From Xylona heveae TC161 (taxonomy: Eukaryota > Ascomycota > Xylonomycetes > Xylonales > Xylonaceae), in contig NW_017264200.1 of assembly GCF_001619985.1 (NCBI RefSeq), positions 620,001 through 684,000 of the forward strand: a stretch of DNA of 64,000 nt, written 5' to 3'. Position 1 is the first letter of the stretch; each line of letters starts with the position of its first letter. Below, piece by piece: positions 35,959 through 48,760 of the stretch. The translations under genes and the position numbers were made by a program. The notes beneath the pieces are model-generated. The model did no database searches, was not told the origin of the DNA, and was given only the letters and a program-made list of their open reading frames with translations.

Positions 35959-38900
35959 AATGACGGTTTGTTGAGACGTCCAGAAAACTTTGGAAAATTA
36001 ATCGACGAAGTATTAAAGTGAGGACCACGATAGGGGTCGTCTAAAGGCGAAGATGTCAAGTCAACGATGGAAAAAGATGTTCATGTGTCGAAACGACTCG
36101 AGACGTGATTCGAGTCGAAGATAAAAGGAAGATCGTGAAGGCCGTCCACAAGCCAAGCACGATTGTAGTCGAGACGACAGAGAAGGAAAGAGCAAAAACT
36201 CCTGCCTGGTGTTGGAGTTTGAGGAGAGGGGGGAAAAGAAAAGAGGAAGAGTATGGAGGGCAAGTTGAGGGAGTAGGAGGAGGTATGCCCAATTGAAGAA
36301 TCGAATGGGAGGATAGTGAATATCAAAGACGGAGGAGAGGAGGAGAGGCAAAGCTGGGTAGGGTTGCCGTCTTAGAACGGTCCGCTCTTTTACCTAGGAT
36401 CGACTCTCGCAACGTTCAGTTGTCTGGGCAGATTTGCACCAAAGCAAAGGGTGTTGAGAGAGGAACCCCAAAAAGAAGCAGCCTGGCTGTCGATTGACCA
36501 GGGTGAGCTACGTCCGTGTTGTGTCCGGAGCATGCATCCGACGTGGGCCGGGGGTTGGGGTACCATTTACCGATGCTGGTTTAGAGCTTCCACTTGGTGT
36601 CATTTTGCTTTGGGGCGCTTTGGCGAACGAAAAGAAGGGCGACGGATCGTGCGTGGGCTGTTCTAAAGGGGGCTAAAGGGTGTTGAAGTTCGGGTGAGTC
36701 TGTTGTGTGTGCATAAGGAAAGAATTGTAGCTTTCGTTATTGCTATAGACAGCAGTTATTGGGCCCCCAGCAAGCCGTCTATCCAATAATTGGGGATCGA
36801 GACTCTGTGTTACGGTACAAACTATAAGCGCGATCTACGCCAATCATACTCTACAGCATGTCCTGCCGCACAGTCTAAAAAGCTGTTGGCAGCCGCACGG
36901 CCGTTGATGGGCAGACAGACAGGCGTTCTGTGGCAGGAATGCTGGGTGCCTGTCCCAAACGCCCCAAGAGGGACGGGGAAGGTTTAGCGACACCATCGCC
37001 CGCTCTGGCCACTGTCTCAGGGCAAAAAATCGTTGGAGAGACTAGGCTTAACCAGGAAAGGTTGACACCGACCGGCCCAAGGGAATAAGGACCCACCATT
37101 TCCACCTTCTTCCCTTTCCCACACGACTCCTTGTTCCACAACAACGACTTTTACTCCGTACGAGGGTACCAGTAGCTGCAATCGGTACCTTACCGATTCT
37201 TTCCCTCTTCTTCCAAGCCTTCACCTTCAACGGCCAGGCGGGCCATGTATATTATCCTCGTCAACATACAACGATGATCTCCGACCCGACCAGGACAGGG
37301 ATTCGTCTAAAAGCCACAAGGCAACCTTTAGCATGAATGCGGTCATTGAAACATTCAACATGAATTTAATCGTCATCGAATTTGATTAGAAACTCAATTG
37401 AATTGATAGATCGTCATCACGATGAGTGCTAAGATGGTAAGCGGAGTGTTGCCTTCCGCCCTACAGGCTTTCATCGATGCCGTGTACCTGTATCTCTGTA
37501 ATTCGTAATCAATCATCTTCGTCATCTACGGCGGTAAGCTCCCTGAGCTCTATCCCCTGCACTCGCGAGATCTATTGAGGGAATCTGAGAGAGATTATTA
37601 TTACTCTGTACTAGTTCAATACTGTAGGAGCTTGCTGCCATTACTGTTGCCCTTGTTCGATTTTTCTTGCTCTTCTTCTCTCTTCCATGGAGCTCCGTAC
37701 GCCGTGTGCCTTCAGAATGCGCTTGCTCCTGTTTCTCGATTCAGGTCAAGACGAACGTCCAAGTGCCGAGACTACTCCGGAACCAATTGGACCCTGTCCC
37801 ACCATACTCAACTGCTCCGGGCAGATTTCCTTTGGTCCGGTACTAACAAGGTACCGATTACTGAACTTCTCGTGGCCATCGGAGCCCTCGATAATCCTTC
37901 TTCCGACATGACCCTGTGGCGCGGATACCCACCAACCACGCAGACCTCGTCGGCTGTGGTGCTTCCGTGAGAGCGCAGCGTATAAGCGGCGACAATGTAC
38001 TGCTGGGGCAACCTTCCCCCAGGCTCTGTGGGCTATTGGATGGGTCTGACGTTTTGACTCTTATCGACTTCCAGGATTAGATTTGCCATAGCCTGGGGCA
38101 TCAACAATCATGCACGGTGAGATAGCTATGGGGGACGATCATTCTTCTGGCATGTCGCACAGGTCGCCCACGCGCCAGTCCCACCCATTGCCATCTGAAT
38201 GCGGTGATTGTGGCGATGGGGCAAAGGGGGGGGGGATTGGGGCACAAAATGAGTGCGTGCAGTATGTACAGGGCAGCGTACCGACGACCTTCGTGGGGGT
38301 GAAGCATTTGGATGCATTACCTAAGGGACGAGATTGGGCCCCGTTGTCACTCGTACGAGTTGGAAACTCATGGTTCCGAAGTCATCAAAATTATGAGCCC
38401 CAAGCTCCGGGCCCGAGTTTCAGCCCATCGTCGAATAGTGGCTTGAGTGATGATTTGGTGATAGTATCGGTAGCAAGACGGCGTACGGAGTATGTACAGA
38501 GGAGATATGTGGGTTGCGGGAGTTGTGGATAGGGTACGTACTCCTTACTAGAGGAGACGAGGAAAAGAAAGAGATGCAGGGTGCCCGCCAGACGTGTGTC
38601 TTTAGCGGGTACCTGACCCTGAGCAGAGTGTTGATGATCCCAGTCCCAACGCTTCGCTTACCCCAGTAAGCGTCGGATCGGACTTTCTGTGGAGCTAATC
38701 CCAATTGGAGCTATGTCGCTCAACCTCTCTGCAAAAAAAGGGCTTTGGGTCCAAGGGTCAGTAAAAGTGTCGAGAAGCTCGTGTCTTCTTGCAGGACAGG
38801 CAAAAAGGCGACCAGGGCATTTTTACCCGTAGGTCCTTGTTGGTGCTGCCTTTACCTTTCGCGCCAAATGTCGGAGCCGCCCCAAGCTCCGTTTTGCGTC

Positions 38901-39542
38901 CCATTAAGTTATCCACTCTGATCCATCAAACTGCACAGCTTGTTCAGGACACCTCCACCACACACGCTACCATTCCACGACGGCAACACTTCAATCTGGT
39001 CCCATCCCAATCTTCCTCCACACCGCGGACCCTCAACTGCTGCTATTCTCTCCTCCCATAAACCCGTCCGTTCGACGCACCATCTTCCTCCACTTCTCCC
39101 TCTTCATCATCTTTTCTCTCTCTCCATTATTCCTCCTCTTTCTCTCCTCCACTACGACCTCCTCACGGCCCACTCCACACTTGCTTCATCCCCCGTGGCC
39201 GTGTTAACAATATACCATTTGGGGAATTAATACGAACATCGAACTTTTTCCTTTTACTTTGACAGCGCTTTTTGGCGTTTTAATTTGGCTTTCTGAGAAA
39301 TAGCGGCATAGAAAGCTTGGGTTTCTCACGGTAAGTGCATTTTGCACAATTCGATCATGCCGCAAAAGATATAGCTTCGTGAAAGCTCTGCTCCCGGGCT
39401 TGCCATCACTGTGTTGATCGTTTCATCAGCTAGATTTTCGAATGCAATTGAGGGATTCAAAGCTGATTTGAACTGGCAGATCCGGCGTTGAGAACCGGAA
39501 TATCATAGTTGCAATTTTTTCTATCCTCAGTCATTCTCCATC
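35959..39542. promoter_or_regulatory. Shared divergent upstream region of the FAS genes
   Basis: The 3.58 kb between the two FAS start codons presumably contains both promoters and leaders. Pyrimidine-rich leader-like sequence precedes FAS beta (about 39060-39180), and AG-rich sequence, which is pyrimidine-rich on the minus strand, precedes FAS alpha (about 36180-36360). TACGGAGTA-type half-palindromes occur at 37152-37164 and 38483-38492. No coding gene is supported, and no named regulator site could be identified with confidence. Confidence 0.6.
39331..39530 (+). other. Predicted intron in the FAS beta 5' leader
   Basis: A strong donor (GTAAGTGC at 39331) and acceptor (CTATCCTCAG ending at 39530) bracket 200 bases just before the ATG at 39543. 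Splicing would leave 12 leader bases between the junction and the start codon. Inference from splice signals only. Confidence 0.45.
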
Positions 39543-42500
39543 ATGTACGGAGGTCCTTCCTCAGGCCCAGTTACGGGCGTTTCGACCCCCCGCTCCTCTG
39601 CTTCATTGCGTCCTCTCACCCTCACTCACGGGTCGCTCGAACACTCTTTCCTCGTTCCTACCGTCCTCCACTTCTCCGCTTCTCAGCTTAAGGATAACTT
39701 TATCGCTACACTTCCCGAACCGACAGACGAGCTCGCCCAAGATGATGAGCCTTCGTCTGTGCCCGAATTGGTCGCCCGGTACCTTGGTTTCGTTGCCAAG
39801 GAAGTTGAGGCCGGCGAGGATGACGCGCAAGGATCATACGAGGAGGTCTTGAAACTCGTCCTGACCGAGTTTGAGCGCGGCTTCTTGCGAGGAAATGAGG
39901 TGCACGCGGTCGCCTCCGCTCTTCCCGGTATTGAGCAGAAGAAGCTGGTTGTCGTCCAAGCTTACTATGCGGCCCGCGATGCCGCAAGCAGGCCCATTCG
40001 GCCCCACGAGTCTGCGCTTTTCCGGGCTGCTGGAGAAGGCAACGCCAAGATCTACACCGTCTTCGGTGGTCAGGGTAACATTGAGGAGTACTTTGATGAG
40101 CTTCATCAACTCTACACTACCTACCCTTCCTTCGTCGGCGAGTTCATCTCCGCTTCAGCCGCTCATCTCAAGAGTCTCTCGCGTGATCCCCGCGCCGAGA
40201 AGCTCTACTCAAAAGGTCTTGACGTCGTGCGCTGGTTGCACGACCATGATAGCCAGCCCGATATAGACTACCTAGTCTCCGCCCCTGTCAGTTTGCCCTT
40301 GATCGGTTTGGTGCAATTGTCCCATTATGTTGTACTCTGCAAGGTCCTCGGCGAGACCCCGGGTGAGCTGCGCGAGCGCATCAGCGGTACCACTGGTCAC
40401 TCCCAGGGCGTCGTGACCGCGGCTGCCATTGCCAGCGCCGACGACTGGGACTCTTTTGAAAAGGCTGCCACCGATGCGCTGACGATGCTCTTCTGGATCG
40501 GCTCGCGGAGCCAGCAGGCTTACCCGCAGACCTCTCTCGCGCCCTCGGTGTTGCAGGACTCCATCGATGGCGGTGAGGGCGTTCCCACTCCCATGTTGTC
40601 CATTCGCGACCTTCCTCGCTCTGCGGTTCAGGAGCACATCGATGCCACCAACCACCACTTGCCCAAGGAGCGTCACATCGCCATCTCGTTGGTTAACAGC
40701 GCCCGGAACTTCGTTGTTACCGGTCCCCCGATTTCGCTCTATGGTCTAAATCTGCGCCTTCGCAAAGTCAAGGCCCCCACGGGTCTAGATCAGAACCGCA
40801 TTCCCCACACCGAGCGCAAGATTCGCTTCGTCAACCGTTTCCTCCCTATCACCGCTCCCTTCCATAGCCCCTACCTCGCCGAGGCTCACAAGCACATTGA
40901 GGAGGACCTCAGCAAAATTCACCTGAGCGGCAAGAGCCTGGGTATCGCTGTTTTCGACACCAACACTGGCAAGGACCTCCGTGAGCATGGTGATGCCAAT
41001 ATTGTGCCGACCTTGGTCCGAATGATCACCCGGGAGACAGTCAACTGGGAGACGGCTACCGTCTTTCCCCAAGCGACCCACATTCTCGACCTCGGCCCTG
41101 GCGGTATCTCTGGTCTTGGCGTCCTCACCAACCGCAACAAGGACGGCACTGGAGTTCGTGTCATCTTGGCTGGCGCCATAGATGGCACCAACGTCGAAGT
41201 TGGCTACAAACCCGAGCTCTTTGATCGTGATGAGCAGCATGCTGTCAAATACGCCGTGGACTGGGTCAAGGACAATGGTCCCCGCCTTGTGAAGACCTCA
41301 GTTGGTCAGACCTTTGTTGACACCAAGATGAGCCGTTTGTTGGGTGTGCCTCCTCTTATGGTTGCTGGTATGACACCTTCCACAGTCCCGTGGGAGTTTG
41401 TCGCCTCGACGATGAACGCGGGCTACCACATTGAATTGGCCGGTGGTGGTTATTTCACTCCTGGCATGATGACGGCGGCTCTCGAGAAGATTGAGAAGGC
41501 GGTTCCTGCTGGTCGTGGTATTACTGTCAACCTTATCTACGTCAACCCCGCCGCCATGGCCTGGCAGATACCCCTCCTTGGCCAGCTCCGTGCCAAGGGC
41601 ATTCCTATTGAGGGTCTGACCATTGGCGCTGGTGTGCCATCGATTGAGGTCGCAAATGAGTACATTGAGACGCTCGGAATCAAGCATATTGCATTCAAGC
41701 CTGGCTCCATGGACGCAATTCAACAGGTGGTCAACATTGCCAAGGCCAACCCCATGTTCCCAGTTATCCTGCAGTGGACTGGTGGTCGTGGCGGTGGTCA
41801 CCACTCCTTCGAGGATTTCCACCAGCCCATTGTCCAAATGTACAGCCGTCTTCGGAGATGCGACAACATCGTGTTGGTTGCCGGTAGTGGTTTCGGTGGC
41901 TCCGAGGACACCTACCCGTACCTGACCGGTGCCTGGTCAGCCAAGTTTGGTTACCCGCCCATGCCCTTCGACGGATGCATGTTTGGTAGTCGCTGCATGG
42001 TTGCCAAGGAGTGTCACACCTCGCCGGCCGCCAAGCAGGCGATTGTCGATGCGCCTGGTGTCGACGACAGCCAGTGGGAGAAGACTTACAAGGGCCCCGC
42101 CGGAGGAGTCATCACTGTTCGATCCGAGATGGGCGAGCCTATTCACAAGCTGGCCACCCGTGGTGTCAAATTCTGGGCTGAGATGGACCAGAAGATCTTC
42201 AGCTTGGACCGTGCTAAGCGCGTTCCGGAGCTCAAGAAGCAGAGAGAGTACATCATCAAGAAGCTCAACGATGACTTCCAGAAAGTCTGGTTCGGTCGCA
42301 ACAAGGCCGGCGAGTCGGTGGATCTTGAGGACATGACCTACGGTGAGGTCGTCCGCCGCATGGTCGAGCTCATGTACGTCAAGCACGAGTCCCGCTGGAT
42401 TGATGTCTCGCTCCTTCGTCTCGCGGGCGACTTTATTCGCCGTGTCGAGGAGCGTTTCGTCGGAAAAGCTGGCCAGGCCTCTGTCCTGCAAAGTTACTCT

Positions 42501-45500
42501 GATCTCAATGAGCCCTTCAAGGTCATTGAGCGCGTCGTTGAGGCTTATCCCGAGGCCGACACTCAGATTATCAACGCACAGGATGTGCACCATTTCCTCT
42601 TGCTGTGCCAGCGTCGCGGACAGAAGCCAGTTCCATTCGTCCCCTCCTTGGACGAGAATTTTGAATATTGGTTCAAGAAGGACTCGCTTTGGCAATCTGA
42701 GGATCTGCAGGCGGTCGTCGACCAGGACGTCGGAAGGACTTGTATCCTTCAAGGCCCCATGGCTGTCCGATACTCCAAGATCGTCGATGAGCCAATCGGT
42801 GACATCTTGGGCAACATCCACAAGGCTCACATTCAGGGTCTGATTAAGGATGTGTATGGCGGCGATGAGTCTGCCGTCCCCGTTGTTGAGTACTTTGGTG
42901 GCAAGCTCTTGGAAGCCAGCGACGAGCTCAATGTCGAGGGTCTTACCGCTTCTGACGATGGCACCAAGGCCGTCTACCGCTTGTCTAGCTCTCCTGCCGC
43001 GGCCCTGCCCGAACTCGAGCCCTGGCTGCAAGTCTTGGCTGGTCGTAGCTACTCGTGGAGACACGCTTTGTTTACTGCAGATGTCTTCCTTCAAGGCCAA
43101 AAGTTCCAGACCAACCCGATGAGACGCATTTTTGCTCCTAGCCACGGTATGGTCGTCGAAATCGCCCACCCGAACGAGCCAGCCCGGACTGTCATCAGCG
43201 TCAAGGAGCTTGCCAGCTCCGGTCTCTACGTCCAGACCCTTGGCGTCAGTCTTAACAGCGACAAGGAGATTGTTGTCAATATGATTGAGCACCGCACCGC
43301 CCTCGGCAAACCTGTCGCTCTTCCTTTCCGATTCACCTACCACCCCGAGACTGGCTATGCTCCTATCCGCGAGGTCATGGAAGACCGCAACGATCGTATC
43401 AAGGAGTTCTACTATCGCGTGTGGTTCGGCGACGAGTCTGTGCCTTTCGACACCCCGGTCACTAGCACCTTCGAGGGTGGCCGTGCCACCATCACCGGAC
43501 AGGCCATTGGTGACTTTGTTCACGCCGTTGGCAACACTGGCGAAAGCTTCGTTGACCGTCCTGGCAAGGAAGTGTTCGCGCCCATGGACTTCGCCATCGT
43601 TGTTGGATGGAAGGCCATCACCAAGCCCATCTTCCCCAAGGCCATTGATGGCGACCTGCTTAAGCTCGTCCATTTGTCAAATGGCTTCCGCATGCTTCCA
43701 GGCGCCGAGCCCCTGAAGAAGGGCGACGTCTTGGACACCAACGCTCAGGTCAACGCTGTCATAAACCAGGCCTCTGGTAAGCTGGTTGAGGTTTGCGGTA
43801 CCATTACACGTGACGGCAAGCCAATCATGGAGGTCACCAGCCAATTTCTGTACCGCGGCACCTACACTGATTTCGAGAACACTTTCCAGCGCAAGACTGA
43901 GACGCCTATGGAGGTCCATCTTCGCTCTGCCAAGGACGTTGCCGTGCTTCGATCCAAGGAATGGTTTCATCTCGATGATCCCTCTATTGACCTTCTCGAC
44001 AAGACCCTGACTTTCCGTCTTGAAAGCTTGGTCCGCTTCAAGAACGAGACAGTCTTCAGCAACGTCGAGACGGTTGGTCAGGTCCTTTTGGAATTGCCCA
44101 CTAAGGAGGTCATCCAGATCGCCTCAGTCGACTATTCTGCGGGCGACTCGCACGGCAACCCTGTCATTGACTATCTCCAGCGCAACGGTTCTTCTATCGA
44201 GCAACCCGTCAACTTTGAGAACCCCATCCCACTGAGCGGCAAGACTCCCTTGGCTCTCAAGGCCCCCGCCAGCAACGAGACGTACGCCAAGGTATCTGGT
44301 GACTACAATCCTATCCATGTCTCTCGTGTGTTCGCCAACTATGCCAACCTTCCGGGCACCATTACTCACGGTATGTACTCGAGCGCTGCTGTTCGCAGCT
44401 TAGTGGAAACATGGGCGGCCGAGAACAACATTGGCCGCGTGCGAAGCTTCCACTGCTCGCTCGTTGGCATGGTCTTGCCCAACGACAACATTAACGTCAA
44501 GCTCGAACACGTTGGCATGGTTGCTGGTCGCAAGATCATCAAGATTGAGGCCAGCAACAAGGAGACCGAGGACAAGGTGCTCGTAGGTGAGGCCGAGGTC
44601 GAGCAGCCCGTCTCTTCCTACGTCTTCACCGGTCAGGGCTCGCAAGAGCAAGGTATGGGTATGGAACTGTACGCCAACAGCCCTGTTGCCAAGGAGGTCT
44701 GGGACCGGGCCGACAAGCACTTTATGGACAACTATGGTTTCTCCATTGTCAATATTGTCAAGAACAATCCCAAAGAGCTCACCATCTACTTTGGCGGTCC
44801 TCGTGGAAAGGCCATCCGTCAGAACTACATCTCCATGACCTTCGAGACCGTCTCTGCCGATGGTTCGATCAAGTCGGAAAAGATCTTCAAGGAGATTGAC
44901 GAGACCACCACTTCATACACTTACCGGTCGCCCTCTGGTCTGCTATCCGCTACTCAATTTACGCAGCCTGCCTTGACTCTCATGGAGAAGGCTGCCTTTG
45001 AGGACATGCGCTACAAGGGGCTTGTCCAGCGTGACAGCAGCTTTGCTGGTCACTCTCTCGGAGAGTACTCTGCCCTTGCCGCGCTGGCCGAGGTCATGCC
45101 GATTGAGAGCTTGGTCTCGGTTGTGTTCTACCGTGGTCTGACAATGCAGGTCGCCGTCGAGCGTGACGAGCAAGGTCGCTCCAACTACTCCATGGCTGCT
45201 GTCAACCCAAGCCGTATCTCCAAGACCTTCAACGAACAGGCGTTGCAGTATGTTGTTGAAAACATTTCTGAGGAGACCAAGTGGCTCCTAGAAATTGTCA
45301 ACTACAACGTTGCCAACATGCAATACGTCTGCGCCGGCGATGTAAGTTTTTCCCAACTTCCAAGGTCCTTTGATTTTGTAACGCAAATAAAGCTAACGAG
45401 TCATTCCTTTTCTAGCTCCGCGCCCTTGATTGCCTGACCAATGTCCTCAACTACCTCAAGGCCCAGAAGATTGACATTCAGGCTCTCATGCAGACCATGT

Positions 45501-45892
45501 CGCTTGACGACGTCAAAGCTCACCTCGTCGAGATCATTCGCGAGTGTGCCAAGCAGACTGCTACCAAGCCCCAGCCCATCGAGCTTCAGCGTGGCTTTGC
45601 TACTATCCCTCTGCGGGGTATCGATGTGCCATTCCACAGCACTTTCCTGCGCTCTGGTGTCAAGCCGTTCCGTAGCTTCTTGCTCAAGAAGATCAACCGG
45701 ACGAGCATTGATCCTAGCAAGCTCGTTGGCAAGTACATTCCTAACGTGACTGCACGGCCGTTCCAGATCACGAAGGAGTACTTTGAGGATGTGTACCGGT
45801 TGACAAATTCGCCCAAGATTGGCCAGGTTCTGGCCAACTGGGACAAGTATGAGGATAACAAGGCAGAGCTTGCTAAGGCTGCTGCTGCTTGA
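39543..45892 (+). CDS. fasB: Fatty acid synthase subunit beta
   Basis: Beta subunit of the fungal type I fatty acid synthase. Exons 39543-45341 and 45416-45892 give 2091 residues, the normal length. Order: acetyltransferase with Ser287 in [15 protein letters not shown] enoyl reductase ([16 protein letters not shown] near residue 608, [17 protein letters not shown]); dehydratase hot-dog folds with [15 protein letters not shown] near 1586 and [10 protein letters not shown]; malonyl/palmitoyl transferase with Ser1838 in [15 protein letters not shown]. The single coding intron, in the transferase domain, has clean GTAAGT and CTAG borders, and the join restores QYVCAGDLRALDCL. It is transcribed away from FAS alpha, and the two products assemble in equal numbers. 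No feature suggests a secondary-metabolite FAS. Confidence 0.97.
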
Positions 45893-46444
45893 GCGAAGAT
45901 ATCAAAGCTTGATTGTTTCAATATTCTTTTTTCTAGGCGGCGTTTAGGATGTAAATTTCTGATGAGCTAGACATGCCAAATGGCCTTTTTCACTTTCCTT
46001 TCTTCCGTTCTCGCAATCGCATTGCAATTTGCTATGATAGTCCCTTAATTATAGATAGTCCTAATTGATCTCTTGAAATTTCAAACACGTTTGTATTGTG
46101 CCTAATAATATCGAGTTATGCTCATGAGAGGGGTGGTCAGATATGATTCGATAGGGAGGGTGATTGATAAGATGACTTGTAGCGAGTGTATAAATGAATA
46201 GGATTCGCTCGATCAACCAGGGGGGGCCATCACAACGGTTGAAACCTTAAAAAGTTCCCGCGCTGTTACGGACTACTCCGGCAGATTCCCACGCCCAAAA
46301 CACAACACCCACAAGTCAATCTGCCATTGGTTGTCGAACACGCTGTTAACTTTCATCTTCACATCTCTTTGGTCTTTATCCTTGAGTATCTTCTACATCT
46401 TTTGTCATTGAACTATCCGCATCGAAATTTCGAGAGGTCAGAAA
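45893..46444. other. Intergenic spacer FAS beta / sfh5
   Basis: 552 bases that should hold the FAS beta 3' untranslated region and the sfh5 promoter. No coding feature seen. Confidence 0.5.
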
Positions 46445-48036
46445 ATGGCTGAACCAGTACCCACCTCCACTGAACCAGGCGTTCAGCCAACTCCTACCAC
46501 GACTTCCCCCACAGCTCCCACCCCGTCTGAGGCACCCGTAGCTACTACCAATACTACTGCCGCAGGTGCAGATGTCGCTCAGCAAGCTACACCTGCTCCA
46601 CCGGAACCTGCACAGACTGCAAGCACGACTGCTACCACCACCACCCAGCAGCAGCAACAACAACAAGCTCCCGCTGTCCCTACTAACGCACCTACCACGG
46701 CTGCTTCGAACACTACCGGTCCAGTCTGGCCTGAACTTGCCGCCTCGCATCCGCTCAAAGATTTGCAGTCGAAATTGCCCAAGCTCTTGAAGGAGGCCGA
46801 CTATGCTGAAGTGTATGGTGTCACGCTCTCCGCTGAAGAGCCGACTCCATTCAGCACGAACCTCATTCTGCAAAAGTTCCTCCGCGCCAACTCGAACGAC
46901 GTGGACAAGGCTTCATCTCAGTTGTTTAGTACGCTGAAGTGGCGCAAGGAGTTCCAGCCTCTCAAGGCAAAGGATGAGGTTTTTGATGAGGAGAGATTTG
47001 GAGGATTGGGATATATTACAGTCTTAGATGGTGTCCCGAGTGCTGATGGCAAAGGTACGTGGCACGTTTTGCTGCTGCTGTCTTTTGGTGTGGGCCCTGG
47101 GCATGTGTTGTGTCTGGTTTCATACCAAATGGATACAGTTCAATAGGGCATTCGGAGTCTAGAGAGAGCGATTTAACTGACAATGATGACGAAAACGCAG
47201 GGCACAGTAAAGAAGTGGTGACTTGGAACATTTACGGCGCAGTCAAGGACCACAAGGCTACCTTTGGAGACTTGAACGGGTATGTCATATTCCTCTTAAT
47301 TGTTTGTAAATTTGTTTTTCCCTACGAAACATCCTTCCTCCTGATTCCCGGTTTCCGCCAATTCACCATCGCCCTCTCGACCGTCACGCTCCACGTAAAA
47401 CAATACTGACGCTTCAACTCCCCAAATAGCTTTCTCCGCTGGCGCGTTGCCCTCATGGAGCGTTCCATTGCACAGCTCAATCTCTCGTCCGCTACTACTT
47501 CTATTCCCGACCACGGTGCCGGAGCAGACCCGTACACCATTATGCAAATCCACGACTACCTCTCAGTCAAGTTCTTGCGCATGGACCCCAATATCAAAGC
47601 CGCATCCAAGAAGACGATTGAAATCTTCCAGGCGCACTACCCCGAGACTTTGAGCCGCAAGTTCTTTGTCAATGTTCCTGTCGTGATGGGCTGGGTCTTT
47701 GGCGCCGTCAAGCTCGTCCTCGCCAAGGAGACCGTGCGCAAGTTCACCGTCCTCAGTTATGGAGAATATCTTGTCAATGAGCTCGGTAGCAACGTGCCCA
47801 AAGCGTACGGTGGTAAAGGACCCGAGCTCAAGGAATTGGGCGAGACGGTCAAGTTGGAGCCAACCAAGCAGGCGGCCACTGCTCCTGAACCACCCTCCTC
47901 CACCACCGCTGCGGCTAGCGGAAAGGAGACTGCGGCCGGCGATGAAGCCACTGCGGCTACCACCACTACTGACGCTGCCGCTGCGGCACCCGGCGCCCCT
48001 TCTGTCCCGGCACCTACCGGCACATCGTCCTCTTAA
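46445..48036 (+). CDS. sfh5: SFH5-like phosphatidylinositol transfer protein (CRAL-TRIO)
   Basis: Sec14-family lipid transfer protein, expected at the ER/cell cortex and in the cytosol. Exons 46445-47054, 47201-47279 and 47430-48036 give 431 residues. Residues 1-95 are Pro/Thr/Ala/Gln-rich low complexity. The CRAL-TRIO N region (HPLKDLQSKLPKLL, LILQKFLRANSNDVDKAS, FSTLKWRKEFQP) precedes the lipid-binding lobe (VVTWNIYGAVKDHKATFGDL, IMQIHDYLSVKFLRMDPNIK, PETLSRKFFVNVPVVMGWVF, VLSYGEYLVNELG), ending in YGGKGPELKEL, typical of Sfh5. The C-terminal 60 residues are Ala/Thr-rich. Both introns restore the family sequence (GHSKE; NGFLRWR). Confidence 0.9.
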
Positions 48037-48760
48037 CTTTGGAACTTGGGATCTTGCAGCACCAGCCCCCGGCCCCCCCCCCCCCGGCTAGGCCGTCCTA
48101 GCCAAGTTGGAGCCAGCTGTTCTTCTGATTCTCTCTCGAATGCCCTTCGAGAGAGGCGCTTCTTTCACTTTCTGATTTCTCTTTTTTTTTCTCCCTCCTT
48201 CCTTTTTCTCCCTTCCTTTTGAATTTCATACTCGTGTGCACCGGCGCTGAGCAAGCACTTATGATTCAGAAGCCTTAATAATACCCCTACACTCTATTTG
48301 GCTATTGCCATACTCCATAATGTTCGTCCACCATAATACCCCCCTACCACTTGGGCTTTTCTAGTCTGCACGCCATATGAGCAAGCCTTCTTTTTTTTTT
48401 TTTTTTTTTTTTTTTTCCGATTTTAATACTAATCACCTAATTTTATGCATTCTTGACTCTTCTTCGCGTTTCTTGATTCATTCGTGCTTCTAGAACGAGA
48501 TAAGGAAATTTAGTCAAGTAACTCCGTTATTATTACCATTATATCACCATTACAATATACACATGGAAAATCAGTGAACGCCAATTGTCATCCGAAATAG
48601 GATACTCCTCGACATAGTATCCGACCTTTGATAAAGTCAAAACTGAATCAGGCGCTTTTCCTACCATTGTACCGAAAGAGAAAAGGAAGTATAAGAAAAC
48701 CATTCTCATTCCCTCTCATTGTACCATTTTACCAAATGAACGTGACGACAAGGGACATGA
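48037..48760. other. Convergent intergenic region with homopolymers
   Basis: Lies between the 3' ends of sfh5 (+) and the rds1-like gene (-). It includes a C run near 48074-48085 and a T26 run at 48391-48416. Both are prone to slippage, so their lengths may be assembly-dependent. No gene. Confidence 0.6.

Noticed and set aside
41937-43673. 578-codon open frame on the minus strand
   Set aside because: It lies exactly antisense to FAS beta, whose protein is fully conserved there; strong codon bias in the real gene removes stops from the opposite strand.
30232-45892. FAS pair as part of a secondary-metabolite cluster
   Set aside because: Subunit lengths and order match the primary enzyme, and no polyketide synthase, peptide synthetase, P450 or cluster regulator is nearby.
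48074-48416. Long C and T homopolymers as functional elements
   Set aside because: Ordinary slippage-prone 3' flanking sequence between convergent genes; lengths may be sequencing-dependent.
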